NCBI GenBank assembly: GCA_003857395.1
Contig: RPRC01000201.1
Span: 1-11,386, forward strand
Source: Geobacter sp.
Lineage (GTDB): Bacteria; Desulfobacterota; Desulfuromonadia; Geobacterales; Geobacteraceae
Reading direction: 5' to 3'
DNA length: 11,386 nt
In this document: positions 6,169 to 11,386 of the stretch, one piece after another
Position numbering within the stretch: position 1 is the first letter of the stretch
How the letters are laid out: each line of letters begins with the position of its first letter
Translations under genes and position numbers: made by a program
The notes under the pieces: model-generated
What the model was told of the DNA's origin: nothing
Seen by the model: only the letters and a program-made list of their open reading frames with translations
Databases searched by the model: none

Positions 6169-8343
6169 TTACCTGTTTTCTTTCAGTGAGAAGGTGCTTA
6201 TTTCTTTTTTCAATACTTCAACCTGCTGAAAAAGGCCGTTAACCGCTTTTTCCATGGTGCCGGCCGCACTCAGGTTTTCGTGGCTTGATTTCTGTATGTC
6301 TTCAACGGCAGTTACAATTTGTTCGCTGCCGCGTGATTGTTCATCGCAGGCGCGTTTGATCTGCTGGATCATACTGGTGATGTTTTCGGTGGATCCGGCG
6401 ATGAGAGAACCAACTTTACTCTGTTCCCGCGTTGAAGAGCGAACCTGGGAGGTGAGGACTTTCATGCGCTCAACGGCCGTCATGATCAGTTCGCTTCCTT
6501 TGTTTTGCTGCTGAGTGGCATTTGCGATCTGCATAATCATGTCGGTGACCTGTTCCATTGCTTCCCTGATCATCTGGCTGCCCTTGGCCTGCTCGGCAGC
6601 TGCGCGGGCAATTTCTCCCACCTGCGCTGATGCCATTCCGACGCCTGAGACGATTTTCCCCAGGGCAACGCCCGATTTCTGGGAGAGGAGTTCACCGTCG
6701 GCAATACTCTTCTCCGCAAGGTTGATGGCATCGACGGCACGCCGTGTTTCTTGTTGGACGCCCTGGATGAGATCCTCGATCTCGCGGGTCGAGCTGCTGG
6801 TCCTGTCAGCCAGTTCCTTGATCTCGTCCGCCACCACCGCGAATCCTTTACCTTGTTCTCCTGCCTGTGCCGCAATGATTGCAGCATTCAGTGCAAGAAG
6901 ATTGGTCTGTTCGGCAACCTCGTTGATTACCGAGAGAATTGTGCCGATATCGCTTGCCTTTTCCGAGAGAGTGACGATTACTTCATGGGTTATGTGGGAG
7001 GACCGCTTGATCTCCTGCATACCCTTGATGGTTGCTTCGACCGAGACTTTGCCAATTTCGGCATCACGTCGGACCTCTTCGGAAATTGCTGTCGTGTCAA
7101 GGGCGCTCTTTTCCACCTGACGGATCGAACTGTCCATCTGGATAACGGATGAGGCAGTTACGGTCGATGAGTCGATGAGTCCGTTAACACTATCGTTGAT
7201 GTGTTTGATTGCCGCTGCCATCTCGATGATGGATGAACTGACATCATCCACTGATTGTGCCAGATTTTCGACGTTCAGGGCAACTTCCTCGACACTGGCG
7301 GCCATTTCCAGCACCGATGAGGAGTTTTCCGAGGCAGAGAGTGAGAGACCATCAATGCCGTGGGACACTTCCTTGATGGATGCGTTTATTTCCATGACTG
7401 CCGATGAGGTTTCAGCAACCCGGGATTTCGACTGTTCGGCACCGCTGACGACCTTTTGGGAGGCGTCGGAAAGGGTTCGGGATATTCGGGAGAGTTCCAG
7501 CGAGGAAAGAGCTACGTTCAAAACCATCTCTTGGAGCATCTCGACCAGCTTGTTGAGTGACCCGGCAAGGCTGCCGATTTCATCCTCGCTCTCGACCGAA
7601 AGTCGGTCGGAAAGGTTTCCGTCACTGACCACTGCATTGGCAAATTCGGCCTCTCCAGAGATCGCGCGGGCAATTGAAAATGCGACGGAGCCAGCGATCA
7701 GGAGCAGCAGGAAAAGCAGTCCACCACCAACGCCGAATCCCATAATGACAGTTTTGTTGGCATACGAAGTTTCCTGCGATTCACTGGCGAGAGACTCCGA
7801 TCGAAGTGCCTCGATCAGAGTGTCAAGAGCAGCTGCTACCCGATCGTATCGGGAGGCCTGGGCCCCCGTGACCAGTTCTTTCAACCGGATCCGGTCTCCC
7901 TGTTCTGCCGCGGGAATGATCTCTTCCTGAAGGACAACCGCCAGTTCGTTCCAGGATTTTTGGGCTTCGGTCAGCTTTTCTTTCGCCTCCGGGGAGGAAA
8001 TGGTATGGGATAGTGCCGAAAGTTCAGTCGGAATATTTGCGGTGATGGATGTAACAGTTGCAATGATTGGCTGAATCTTTTCGCTACCGGAGTTTTCGCT
8101 TACCTCCAGCAGTGCGGAGTGAAGCCCCACTATATCGGATTTCAGGAGAATACTGCCTTCAAGCGAGTCCCGCGTGAGGATTATTTTTCGGTAGCTATCG
8201 CTGCCGATCCTGACCCTGGTGAGAGTCTGGAAAACAGCCAAGGTTATAAGCAGGGAGCCGATGAGCATTACGGTCATCAACAGGAGCATCTTTGTGCGCA
8301 GGCGCATTGTGCCGCAGATCTTCATAAAATCGGCAAAACCCAT
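6169..8343 (-). CDS. Methyl-accepting chemotaxis protein with long symmetric coiled-coil hairpin
   Basis: Transmembrane chemoreceptor that signals through CheW/CheA. The 724 residues comprise: a short cytoplasmic tail; TM1 about 17-40; a mostly helical extracytoplasmic sensor about 41-196 with no CxxCH heme motif; TM2 about 198-224; a HAMP domain about 225-275 (with EDEIGSL, though the usual proline of its first helix is not evident); and a long signalling hairpin 276-715 with its tip near 496. The tip reads [19 protein letters not shown] (482-500), where the usual receptor has NAAIEAARAGE; Ile and Gln replace the Glu and Arg. Both arms carry four 28-residue repeats. There is no CheR-binding NWETF-type C-terminal pentapeptide. 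The ATG at 8343 is backed by GGAGG eight bases upstream. Its stop overlaps the alternative trpA start by one base. The ligand cannot be predicted. Length and tip suggest one of the long classes common in Deltaproteobacteria; I do not assign the exact heptad class. Confidence 0.95.
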   Translation of the reverse strand: MGFADFMKICGTMRLRTKMLLLMTVMLIGSLLITLAVFQTLTRVRIGSDSYRKIILTRDSLEGSILLKSDIVGLHSALLEVSENSGSEKIQPIIATVTSITANIPTELSALSHTISSPEAKEKLTEAQKSWNELAVVLQEEIIPAAEQGDRIRLKELVTGAQASRYDRVAAALDTLIEALRSESLASESQETSYANKTVIMGFGVGGGLLFLLLLIAGSVAFSIARAISGEAEFANAVVSDGNLSDRLSVESEDEIGSLAGSLNKLVEMLQEMVLNVALSSLELSRISRTLSDASQKVVSGAEQSKSRVAETSSAVMEINASIKEVSHGIDGLSLSASENSSSVLEMAASVEEVALNVENLAQSVDDVSSSIIEMAAAIKHINDSVNGLIDSSTVTASSVIQMDSSIRQVEKSALDTTAISEEVRRDAEIGKVSVEATIKGMQEIKRSSHITHEVIVTLSEKASDIGTILSVINEVAEQTNLLALNAAIIAAQAGEQGKGFAVVADEIKELADRTSSSTREIEDLIQGVQQETRRAVDAINLAEKSIADGELLSQKSGVALGKIVSGVGMASAQVGEIARAAAEQAKGSQMIREAMEQVTDMIMQIANATQQQNKGSELIMTAVERMKVLTSQVRSSTREQSKVGSLIAGSTENITSMIQQIKRACDEQSRGSEQIVTAVEDIQKSSHENLSAAGTMEKAVNGLFQQVEVLKKEISTFSLKENR
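6259..6594 (-). repeat. MCP C-terminal arm: four 28-residue repeats
   Basis: Residues 584-695 of the receptor fall into four units of exactly 28 residues (four heptads), starting EQAKGS (584), QQNKGS (612), EQSKVG (640) and EQSRGS (668). Later positions such as the I-x-x-A-x-E/x-V pattern also recur. The spacing is exact, with no indel between units. The pattern is clear in the protein; the DNA copies have diverged. They mirror the repeats of the other arm across the hairpin tip. Confidence 0.8.
6814..6903 (-). other. MCP hairpin tip, the CheA/CheW contact region
   Basis: Codes for receptor residues 481-510, the most conserved part of all chemoreceptors, where the two helices turn and contact CheW and the CheA P5 domain. 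Most of the motif is standard ([23 protein letters not shown]), but the sequence [10 protein letters not shown] replaces the common AAIEAARAGE, so a conserved acidic and a conserved basic residue are both changed to uncharged ones. Confidence 0.8.
7078..7413 (-). repeat. MCP N-terminal arm: four 28-residue repeats
   Basis: Residues 311-422 fall into four units of exactly 28 residues, starting ETSSAVMEI (311), ENSSSVLEM (339), DVSSSIIEM (367) and VTASSVIQM (395). Each is followed by a similar x-S/A-I/V-x-x-V segment. The register is exact. Folding the receptor at residue 496 puts 311-422 opposite 570-681, which nearly coincides with the C-terminal arm repeats (584-695). Confidence 0.85.
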
Positions 8344-8469
8344 CGTTATTCCCTCCGCGTCTCCCGGTGCAAGACGGGATCGAGTACATCATTTCTGCAG
8401 GCGGTCCGCTCCTTTTCCTGACGCGGAGAATCGGTAGCGGATATGTCAAAAGCTATGAAAACTTATGCA

Positions 8470-8498
8470 CTTGTAGCACCAGACGGCATTTTTTTCAA
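8470..8498 (-). promoter_or_regulatory. Candidate extended -10 promoter for the MCP gene
   Basis: On the minus strand TTGAAA (8498-8493), a 17-base spacer and TACAAG (8475-8470), preceded by TG one base upstream (an extended -10). Transcription would begin near 8463, giving the MCP a leader of about 120 nt. The -35 lies inside the inverted repeat 8484-8514, so a repressor bound there would block it. No sigma28 (FliA) or sigma54 promoter, often used for chemotaxis genes, was found. Confidence 0.4.
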
Positions 8499-8514
8499 GG
8501 TAAAAAACATGCCG
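8484..8514. promoter_or_regulatory. Inverted repeat over the MCP -35 box, candidate operator
   Basis: CGGCAT followed by six T (8484-8495), a six-base centre CAAGGT, then six A, one unpaired C (8508) and ATGCCG (8509-8514). The arms match over 12 bp apart from the single extra C. It overlaps the -35 hexamer proposed for the MCP. As RNA it would form a hairpin, but there is no T-run after the stem on either strand, so an operator reading seems more likely than a terminator. Confidence 0.45.
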
Positions 8515-8611
8515 AACCCCTCTCCGATGGAGCATACGAACTGCCTGCCCTCGCTTCTGCGGTGATTCCTGAAGCACGGTGCAGAACGAAGTCAGGTCGC
8601 TTTTTATTAAA

Positions 8612-8649
8612 TCCAGCAGGGAAGGGAACGGCATACCTTCACTGCTGGA
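8612..8649. repeat. 13-bp imperfect inverted repeat upstream of the resB promoter
   Basis: TCCAGCAG (8612-8619) is perfectly complementary to CTGCTGGA (8642-8649). After one G/A mismatch, GAAGG (8621-8625) pairs with CCTTC (8636-8640), leaving a 10-base loop. It lies directly upstream of the resB -35 box. A second small hairpin, GACTG/CAGTC (8648-8661), overlaps its right arm and is followed by the T-rich CTTTCTTCTT, so plus-strand RNA reaching this point could terminate weakly. It could be an operator, a weak terminator for an unknown upstream transcript, or incidental. Confidence 0.45.
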
Positions 8650-8668
8650 CTGATTCCAGTCTTTCTTC

Positions 8669-8696
8669 TTGACAGAAAATAGTGAGAAGCTACAAT
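8669..8696 (+). promoter_or_regulatory. Strong sigma70-type promoter for resBC
   Basis: TTGACA (8669-8674, a perfect consensus), a 16-base spacer, and TACAAT (8691-8696, five of six). Transcription is expected to start at about 8702-8706. That leaves about 80 nt before the TTG at 8788, but puts the ATG at 8707 right at the 5' end with no room for a ribosome binding site. It is the best promoter match in the window. Confidence 0.65.
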
Positions 8697-8787
8697 TAAA
8701 CGCTTTATGGGGAGGTTGCGTACTGCCAACATAAACCAGCCCACTTATCTCTTGATTTCTGAACAAGTTTTACCCGGGAGACTACCC

Positions 8788-10140
8788 TTGAAAAATCAAC
8801 CGAGCGATTTTGGCACGTCCTTGTGGCGATTCTTTTCATCTCTGAAACTCACGATATTCCTCCTGATTGGCTTGGCTGTGGTGTCGGTTATCGGAACGAT
8901 TATCCCCCAAGGAAATCCTCCACCGGTAGAGTATCTACAGACCATATCCCAGGCGAAATTCGACTTGTACAGTAAGTTGGGCTTCTTCAACATGTACCAC
9001 TCCTGGTGGTTTGTTTTACTCCTCTACCTGCTTACACTGAATCTCGTGGCATGCTCCCTTCGCAGGTTTCCCCATGACTGGAAGCTTATCAACGGCCAAG
9101 TACCCGTGCTCGATGAGCAGCAGGAAAAATCCCTGGCGAATGTACAGTCCTGGAAAGTGTCGCAGAGTGCAGCGGACCTCAAAAAGTCCGCTGCGGAAAT
9201 TCTCGGCCGGGGGTTAACAACTCCGGTAGTGACGAAGGTCAATGACGAATATCATCTCTTTGCCGAGAAAGGCCGGTTCAGTCGACTGGGTGTCTATATC
9301 CTCCATTTCAGCATCATTATTGTCTTTATTGGTGCAATGGTCGGATCCTTTTTCGGGTTTAAAGGCTTTGCGCAGATTCCAGAGGGCGATTCCATTACCA
9401 CGGCGTCAACCACGACAGGAAAGGTCATCGATCTGGGGTTCGCCGTGCGCTGCGACTCCTTTTCCCTTACCCTGTACGATACGGGAGCGCCGAAAGAATA
9501 TCGCAGCGTACTCAGTGTTATCGAGAACGGCAAGACCGTTATCGATAAGCAGCCGATCATTGTCAATTCCCCCTTAACTTACCGTGGAATCACCTTTTAT
9601 CAGTCCAGTTACAGCCAGGATGGCAACCCCTCTTTCCATTTTACGGTTCGTAACCGCACTAATGGAACGGAAACCCAGATGACAGCTACCGGCGACCAAC
9701 CGCTGGCGCTTCCTGGTGGCGAGACTCTCACCATACTCGGGTTTGCTCCGGATGTCGGCAGCATCTACCCAGGTTTTTCCGGTCCTGCCGTGCAGGTGCA
9801 GGTGCAGGGGAAAGGTCCGACCGCTGAACCCTTTGCGCTGCTGCAGAAGTATCCGGCTTTCAATGCCGACAAGGGTGGGGACTATGTCATTTCTTTTGCG
9901 GGTGCTGATCAGAAGTGGCGCACCGGCCTTCAGGTCACCAAAGATCCCGGTGTCTGGGTGGTCTGGCTTGGCTGTTTCCTTCTGGTGTCAGGGATCTTTG
10001 TTTCCTTTTTTCTTTCACATCGACGGATCTGGATTCGTATCGGCGCCGGGCGTATCGTAGTGGCGGGGAGCAGCAACAAGAATCAGGCTGCGTTCCGCAT
10101 TACTTTGGATGAAATTGTAGATAAACTGAAAAAGATTTAG
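8788..10140 (+). CDS. resB: Cytochrome c biogenesis protein ResB (Ccs1/CcsB family)
   Basis: Membrane partner of ResC in System II cytochrome c maturation. The complex exports heme and ligates it to apocytochrome CxxCH motifs on the outer face of the cytoplasmic membrane. The 450 residues have the ResB pattern: conserved LWRFFSSLKLTIFLL leading into TM1 (about 20-41), TM2 (about 73-90), TM3 (about 166-190) with His173, a large extracytoplasmic domain about 190-385 with the ResB-type VNSPLTYRGITFYQSSYSQDG segment, TM4 (about 389-408), and His411 just after it. Both histidines occupy the places of the proposed heme ligands. I place the start at TTG 8788: GGGAG (8776-8780) lies seven bases upstream, and the product then begins MKNQPSDFGTSLWRFF. 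The longer frame from ATG 8707 lacks a ribosome binding site and would start at the predicted transcription start. resC follows 16 bp later. Confidence 0.93.
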   Translation: MKNQPSDFGTSLWRFFSSLKLTIFLLIGLAVVSVIGTIIPQGNPPPVEYLQTISQAKFDLYSKLGFFNMYHSWWFVLLLYLLTLNLVACSLRRFPHDWKLINGQVPVLDEQQEKSLANVQSWKVSQSAADLKKSAAEILGRGLTTPVVTKVNDEYHLFAEKGRFSRLGVYILHFSIIIVFIGAMVGSFFGFKGFAQIPEGDSITTASTTTGKVIDLGFAVRCDSFSLTLYDTGAPKEYRSVLSVIENGKTVIDKQPIIVNSPLTYRGITFYQSSYSQDGNPSFHFTVRNRTNGTETQMTATGDQPLALPGGETLTILGFAPDVGSIYPGFSGPAVQVQVQGKGPTAEPFALLQKYPAFNADKGGDYVISFAGADQKWRTGLQVTKDPGVWVVWLGCFLLVSGIFVSFFLSHRRIWIRIGAGRIVVAGSSNKNQAAFRITLDEIVDKLKKI

Positions 10141-10156
10141 TTTTGGAGGTATGCGG

Positions 10157-11014
10157 ATGTCCAGTTCTCTCCTCTTCAATATTGCAACACTTTCCTACTT
10201 TGCGGCAACGGTGGTATTTTTTGCCTACCTTGCCAGCAAAAACCGGACCATCGGTTTTGCCGGCACCATTGCCTCCGGGTTCGGTCTTCTCGTCCAGACC
10301 GTTGCCTTTTTCCTCCGCTGGAAGGAATCGTATGATATGGGCCGCGGCCATGCGCCCCTCTCGAACCTTTATGAATCGGTGGTATTTTTTGCCTGGACCA
10401 TTGTCCTGATTTTTCTCCTCATTGATGCGAAGTACCGCTACCGGGCGGTTGGCGCCTTCGTGCTTCCCTTTGCCCTGATGGCGATGGCCTGGGCCCAGTT
10501 GATGGGTGACGCACAGAAAGAAATTCAGCCACTGGTGCCGGCTCTCCAGAGCGACTGGCTTCTTTACCATGTAATTACCTGTTTCCTTGGCTATGCGGCT
10601 TTTGCTGTTGCCTGTGGCATTTCAATCATGTACCTGATCAAGGTGAAGCAGGAGGACACTGACGGCAATTCTCCGGCCGGGGGGATCTTATCCCTTTTTC
10701 CTTCTTCAAAAATTTTGGATGATCTCAATTACCGGGCAATCATGATCGGATTTCCCCTGCTGACGCTGGGGATCATTACCGGCGCAGCCTGGGCAAATTA
10801 CGCCTGGGGCTCCTACTGGAGCTGGGATCCGAAGGAAACCTGGTCCTTGATAGTCTGGTTTATCTACGCTGCATTCCTTCATGCCCGGATCACCCGGGGC
10901 TGGGTTGGCAAACGTGCCGCCATTCTTTCCATCATCGGCTTTGCCGCAACAATCTTCTGTTATCTGGGCGTGAACCTGTTGTTGTCCGGTCTGCACAGCT
11001 ACGGGGGAGGGTAG
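10157..11014 (+). CDS. resC: Cytochrome c biogenesis protein ResC (CcsA family, WWD heme handling)
   Basis: Polytopic membrane protein of the heme-handling family that works with ResB to present heme to apocytochrome c. The 285 residues have about eight hydrophobic segments and the family motifs: GHAPLSNLYESVVFF (conserved N/YES); the tryptophan-rich WWD-type motif WGSYWSWDPKETW (217-229); and histidines His138 (LLYHVITCFLGYA), His242 (FLHARITRGW) and His280 (SGLHSYGGG), which correspond to the transmembrane and external heme ligands in this family. The start at 10157 is chosen because GGAGG (10145-10149) lies seven bases before it. The ATG at 10151, which would add Met-Arg, is one base from GGAGGT and cannot use it. 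The CcsA name is also used, and CcsB in some annotation schemes; the plain family call is secure. It is expected to be co-transcribed with resB. Confidence 0.95.
   Translation: MSSSLLFNIATLSYFAATVVFFAYLASKNRTIGFAGTIASGFGLLVQTVAFFLRWKESYDMGRGHAPLSNLYESVVFFAWTIVLIFLLIDAKYRYRAVGAFVLPFALMAMAWAQLMGDAQKEIQPLVPALQSDWLLYHVITCFLGYAAFAVACGISIMYLIKVKQEDTDGNSPAGGILSLFPSSKILDDLNYRAIMIGFPLLTLGIITGAAWANYAWGSYWSWDPKETWSLIVWFIYAAFLHARITRGWVGKRAAILSIIGFAATIFCYLGVNLLLSGLHSYGGG
10209..10394 (+). repeat. 18-bp exact direct repeat inside resC
   Basis: CGGTGGTATTTTTTGCCT occurs at 10209-10226 and again at 10377-10394, 168 bp (56 codons) apart and in the same frame. The copies code for TVVFFAY and SVVFFAW, parts of two transmembrane segments. 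It is either chance codon reuse in similar hydrophobic helices or a trace of internal duplication. It is long enough to allow slippage or recombination that would delete 56 codons in frame. Confidence 0.7.
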
Positions 11015-11038
11015 CGCCGGGCGAAACTAGGCCGGCGC
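11014..11038 (+). other. GC-rich 7-bp hairpin after resC
   Basis: GCGCCGG (11014-11020, overlapping the last base of the resC stop) pairs perfectly with CCGGCGC (11032-11038) around an 11-base loop. Only TTT follows a few bases later, so it is at best a weak terminator or attenuator between resC and the glycosyltransferase gene, or an mRNA stability element. It also occupies the place where a ribosome binding site for the next gene would be expected. Confidence 0.4.
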
Positions 11039-11044
11039 GGTTTG

Positions 11045-11386
11045 ATGGAATATCCTGCGGTTTCAATAATAATTCCGGTTAAACCGGGGGGCGCTGTGCG
11101 TGCCCTCGAGAGTTTGCGGAACGTCGAGTATCCTGAAAATTTTCTTGAGGTGTTGATTGCCGAGGGGACTTGCCCGAGTCGCCAGCGCCATCTGGCAGCC
11201 CAGGAGGCCCAGGGCGCGCTCCTCTATTTTCTGGATGATGATTCCTTCGTTTCTCCAGATGTTCTGGCGCGGGCGGTGCGCCACTACCGGCAAGACAAGG
11301 TTGCCGTGGTCGGAGGGCCCTCTCTCACCCCGGAGGAGGATTCACCCCTTCGCCAGGCCTTCGGACTTGCCCTTGCTTCGCCCTTC
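11045..11386 (+). CDS. Family 2 glycosyltransferase, N-terminal 114 residues, cut by right edge
   Basis: The frame from ATG 11045 is open to the window end. It starts MEYPAVSIIIPVKPGG, the typical first strand of a GT-A fold, and continues with ALESLRNVEYPENFLEVLIAEG, PSRQRHLAAQEAQGALLYFLDDDSFVSPD and VAVVGGP. The DDD at the end of the LLYFLDDDS strand is the expected metal and nucleotide-sugar binding motif. Family 2 inverting glycosyltransferases transfer sugars to polysaccharide, lipid or protein acceptors; the acceptor cannot be told from this fragment. The usual DGSxD segment after strand 2 is replaced by EGTCPSRQRH, as in some members of the family. No good Shine-Dalgarno precedes the ATG. 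It begins 30 bp after resC in the same direction, so read-through is possible, but there is no clear functional link to cytochrome c assembly. Confidence 0.85.
   Translation, partial: MEYPAVSIIIPVKPGGAVRALESLRNVEYPENFLEVLIAEGTCPSRQRHLAAQEAQGALLYFLDDDSFVSPDVLARAVRHYRQDKVAVVGGPSLTPEEDSPLRQAFGLALASPF

Larger units (their letters stand above)
8344..8787. other. 444-bp divergent intergenic region between MCP and resB
   Basis: No convincing gene lies here. The open frames on both strands (for example 8446-8766 minus and 8367-8672 plus) lack ribosome binding sites and recognisable protein features, and they run through promoter-like sequence. What can be supported: a candidate MCP promoter (8470-8498), an inverted repeat across its -35 box (8484-8514), a 13-bp imperfect inverted repeat (8612-8649), a strong candidate resB promoter (8669-8696) and an approximately 80-nt resB leader. 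The motif CGGCAT occurs at 8484 and 8629 and inverted at 8509. I did not recognise a GEMM/c-di-GMP or other known riboswitch. Confidence 0.7.

Noticed and set aside
7175..7930. Long plus-strand open frame (251 codons) opposite the MCP, and another at 6515-7120 (201 codons)
   Set aside because: Both are antisense to a clear chemoreceptor. Their Ser/Ala/Ile-rich translations reflect the codon pattern of the coiled coil on the other strand; there is no ribosome binding site and no recognisable domain.
8438..8455. Perfect TTGACA on the minus strand upstream of the MCP, and a weak sigma28-like GCTACCGATTC just after it
   Set aside because: No acceptable -10 lies 15-19 bases after the TTGACA, and no TAAA-type -35 lies at the right distance for sigma28. 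The promoter at 8470-8498 fits better.
8446..8766. 106-codon minus-strand open frame in the MCP-resB spacer, as a possible small gene
   Set aside because: It overlaps the strong resB promoter and the inverted repeats, has no ribosome binding site at its start, and its translation resembles no protein I know.
11014..11038. Intrinsic terminator ending the resBC transcript
   Set aside because: The stem is good, but no run of T follows it, so I list it only as a hairpin.
1..11386. CRISPR arrays, tRNA or rRNA genes, insertion sequences, phage genes, toxin-antitoxin pairs, defence genes, c-di-GMP riboswitches
   Set aside because: Looked for on both strands and not found. The gene content is housekeeping and base composition looks even, so there is no sign of an accessory island.

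Overview
The window reads as ordinary chromosome of a diderm, probably anaerobic, bacterium. The best guess is the Geobacter/Desulfuromonas group (Desulfuromonadia). Reasons: an LptD outer-membrane lipopolysaccharide translocon; the two-protein ResB/ResC (System II) cytochrome c assembly machinery; a very long chemoreceptor with an unusual hairpin tip; and the gene order trpA-accD-folC. This placement is inference from gene content, not a database match. I recognise nine protein-coding genes, two of them cut by the window edges. I see no rRNA, tRNA, CRISPR array, insertion sequence, prophage or plasmid gene.

Layout, minus strand (1-8343). Transcription runs from high to low coordinates: a methyl-accepting chemotaxis protein (MCP), trpA (tryptophan synthase alpha), accD (acetyl-CoA carboxyltransferase beta), folC (folylpolyglutamate synthase), lptD, and after a 178-bp gap lepA (EF4, running off the left edge). 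The MCP stop codon and the first possible trpA start share one base (TAATG). folC follows accD by 29 bp and lptD follows folC by 12 bp, so much of the run is probably co-transcribed. A 183-bp spacer containing an 8-bp hairpin separates trpA from accD. lepA has a plausible promoter of its own.

Layout, plus strand (8788-11386). Across a 444-bp intergenic region lie resB and resC, 16 bp apart, which together move heme and attach it to apocytochromes c outside the cytoplasmic membrane. A family 2 glycosyltransferase then begins and runs off the right edge. The 444-bp region holds two divergent sigma70-type promoters and two substantial inverted repeats, one of them overlapping the -35 box proposed for the MCP gene. 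It is the least explained part of the window.

How the genes fit together: the left block mixes amino acid, fatty acid and folate synthesis with envelope assembly and translation, as is common for the trpA-accD-folC neighbourhood. The right block serves cytochrome c maturation. I found no convincing undescribed multi-gene system. The points most worth a second look are the MCP lodged directly upstream of and overlapping trpA, the matched four-fold 28-residue repeats in both arms of that MCP, the inverted repeats between MCP and resB, and several start sites (resB TTG, resC second ATG, trpA second ATG) where ribosome binding sites argue against the longest reading frame.
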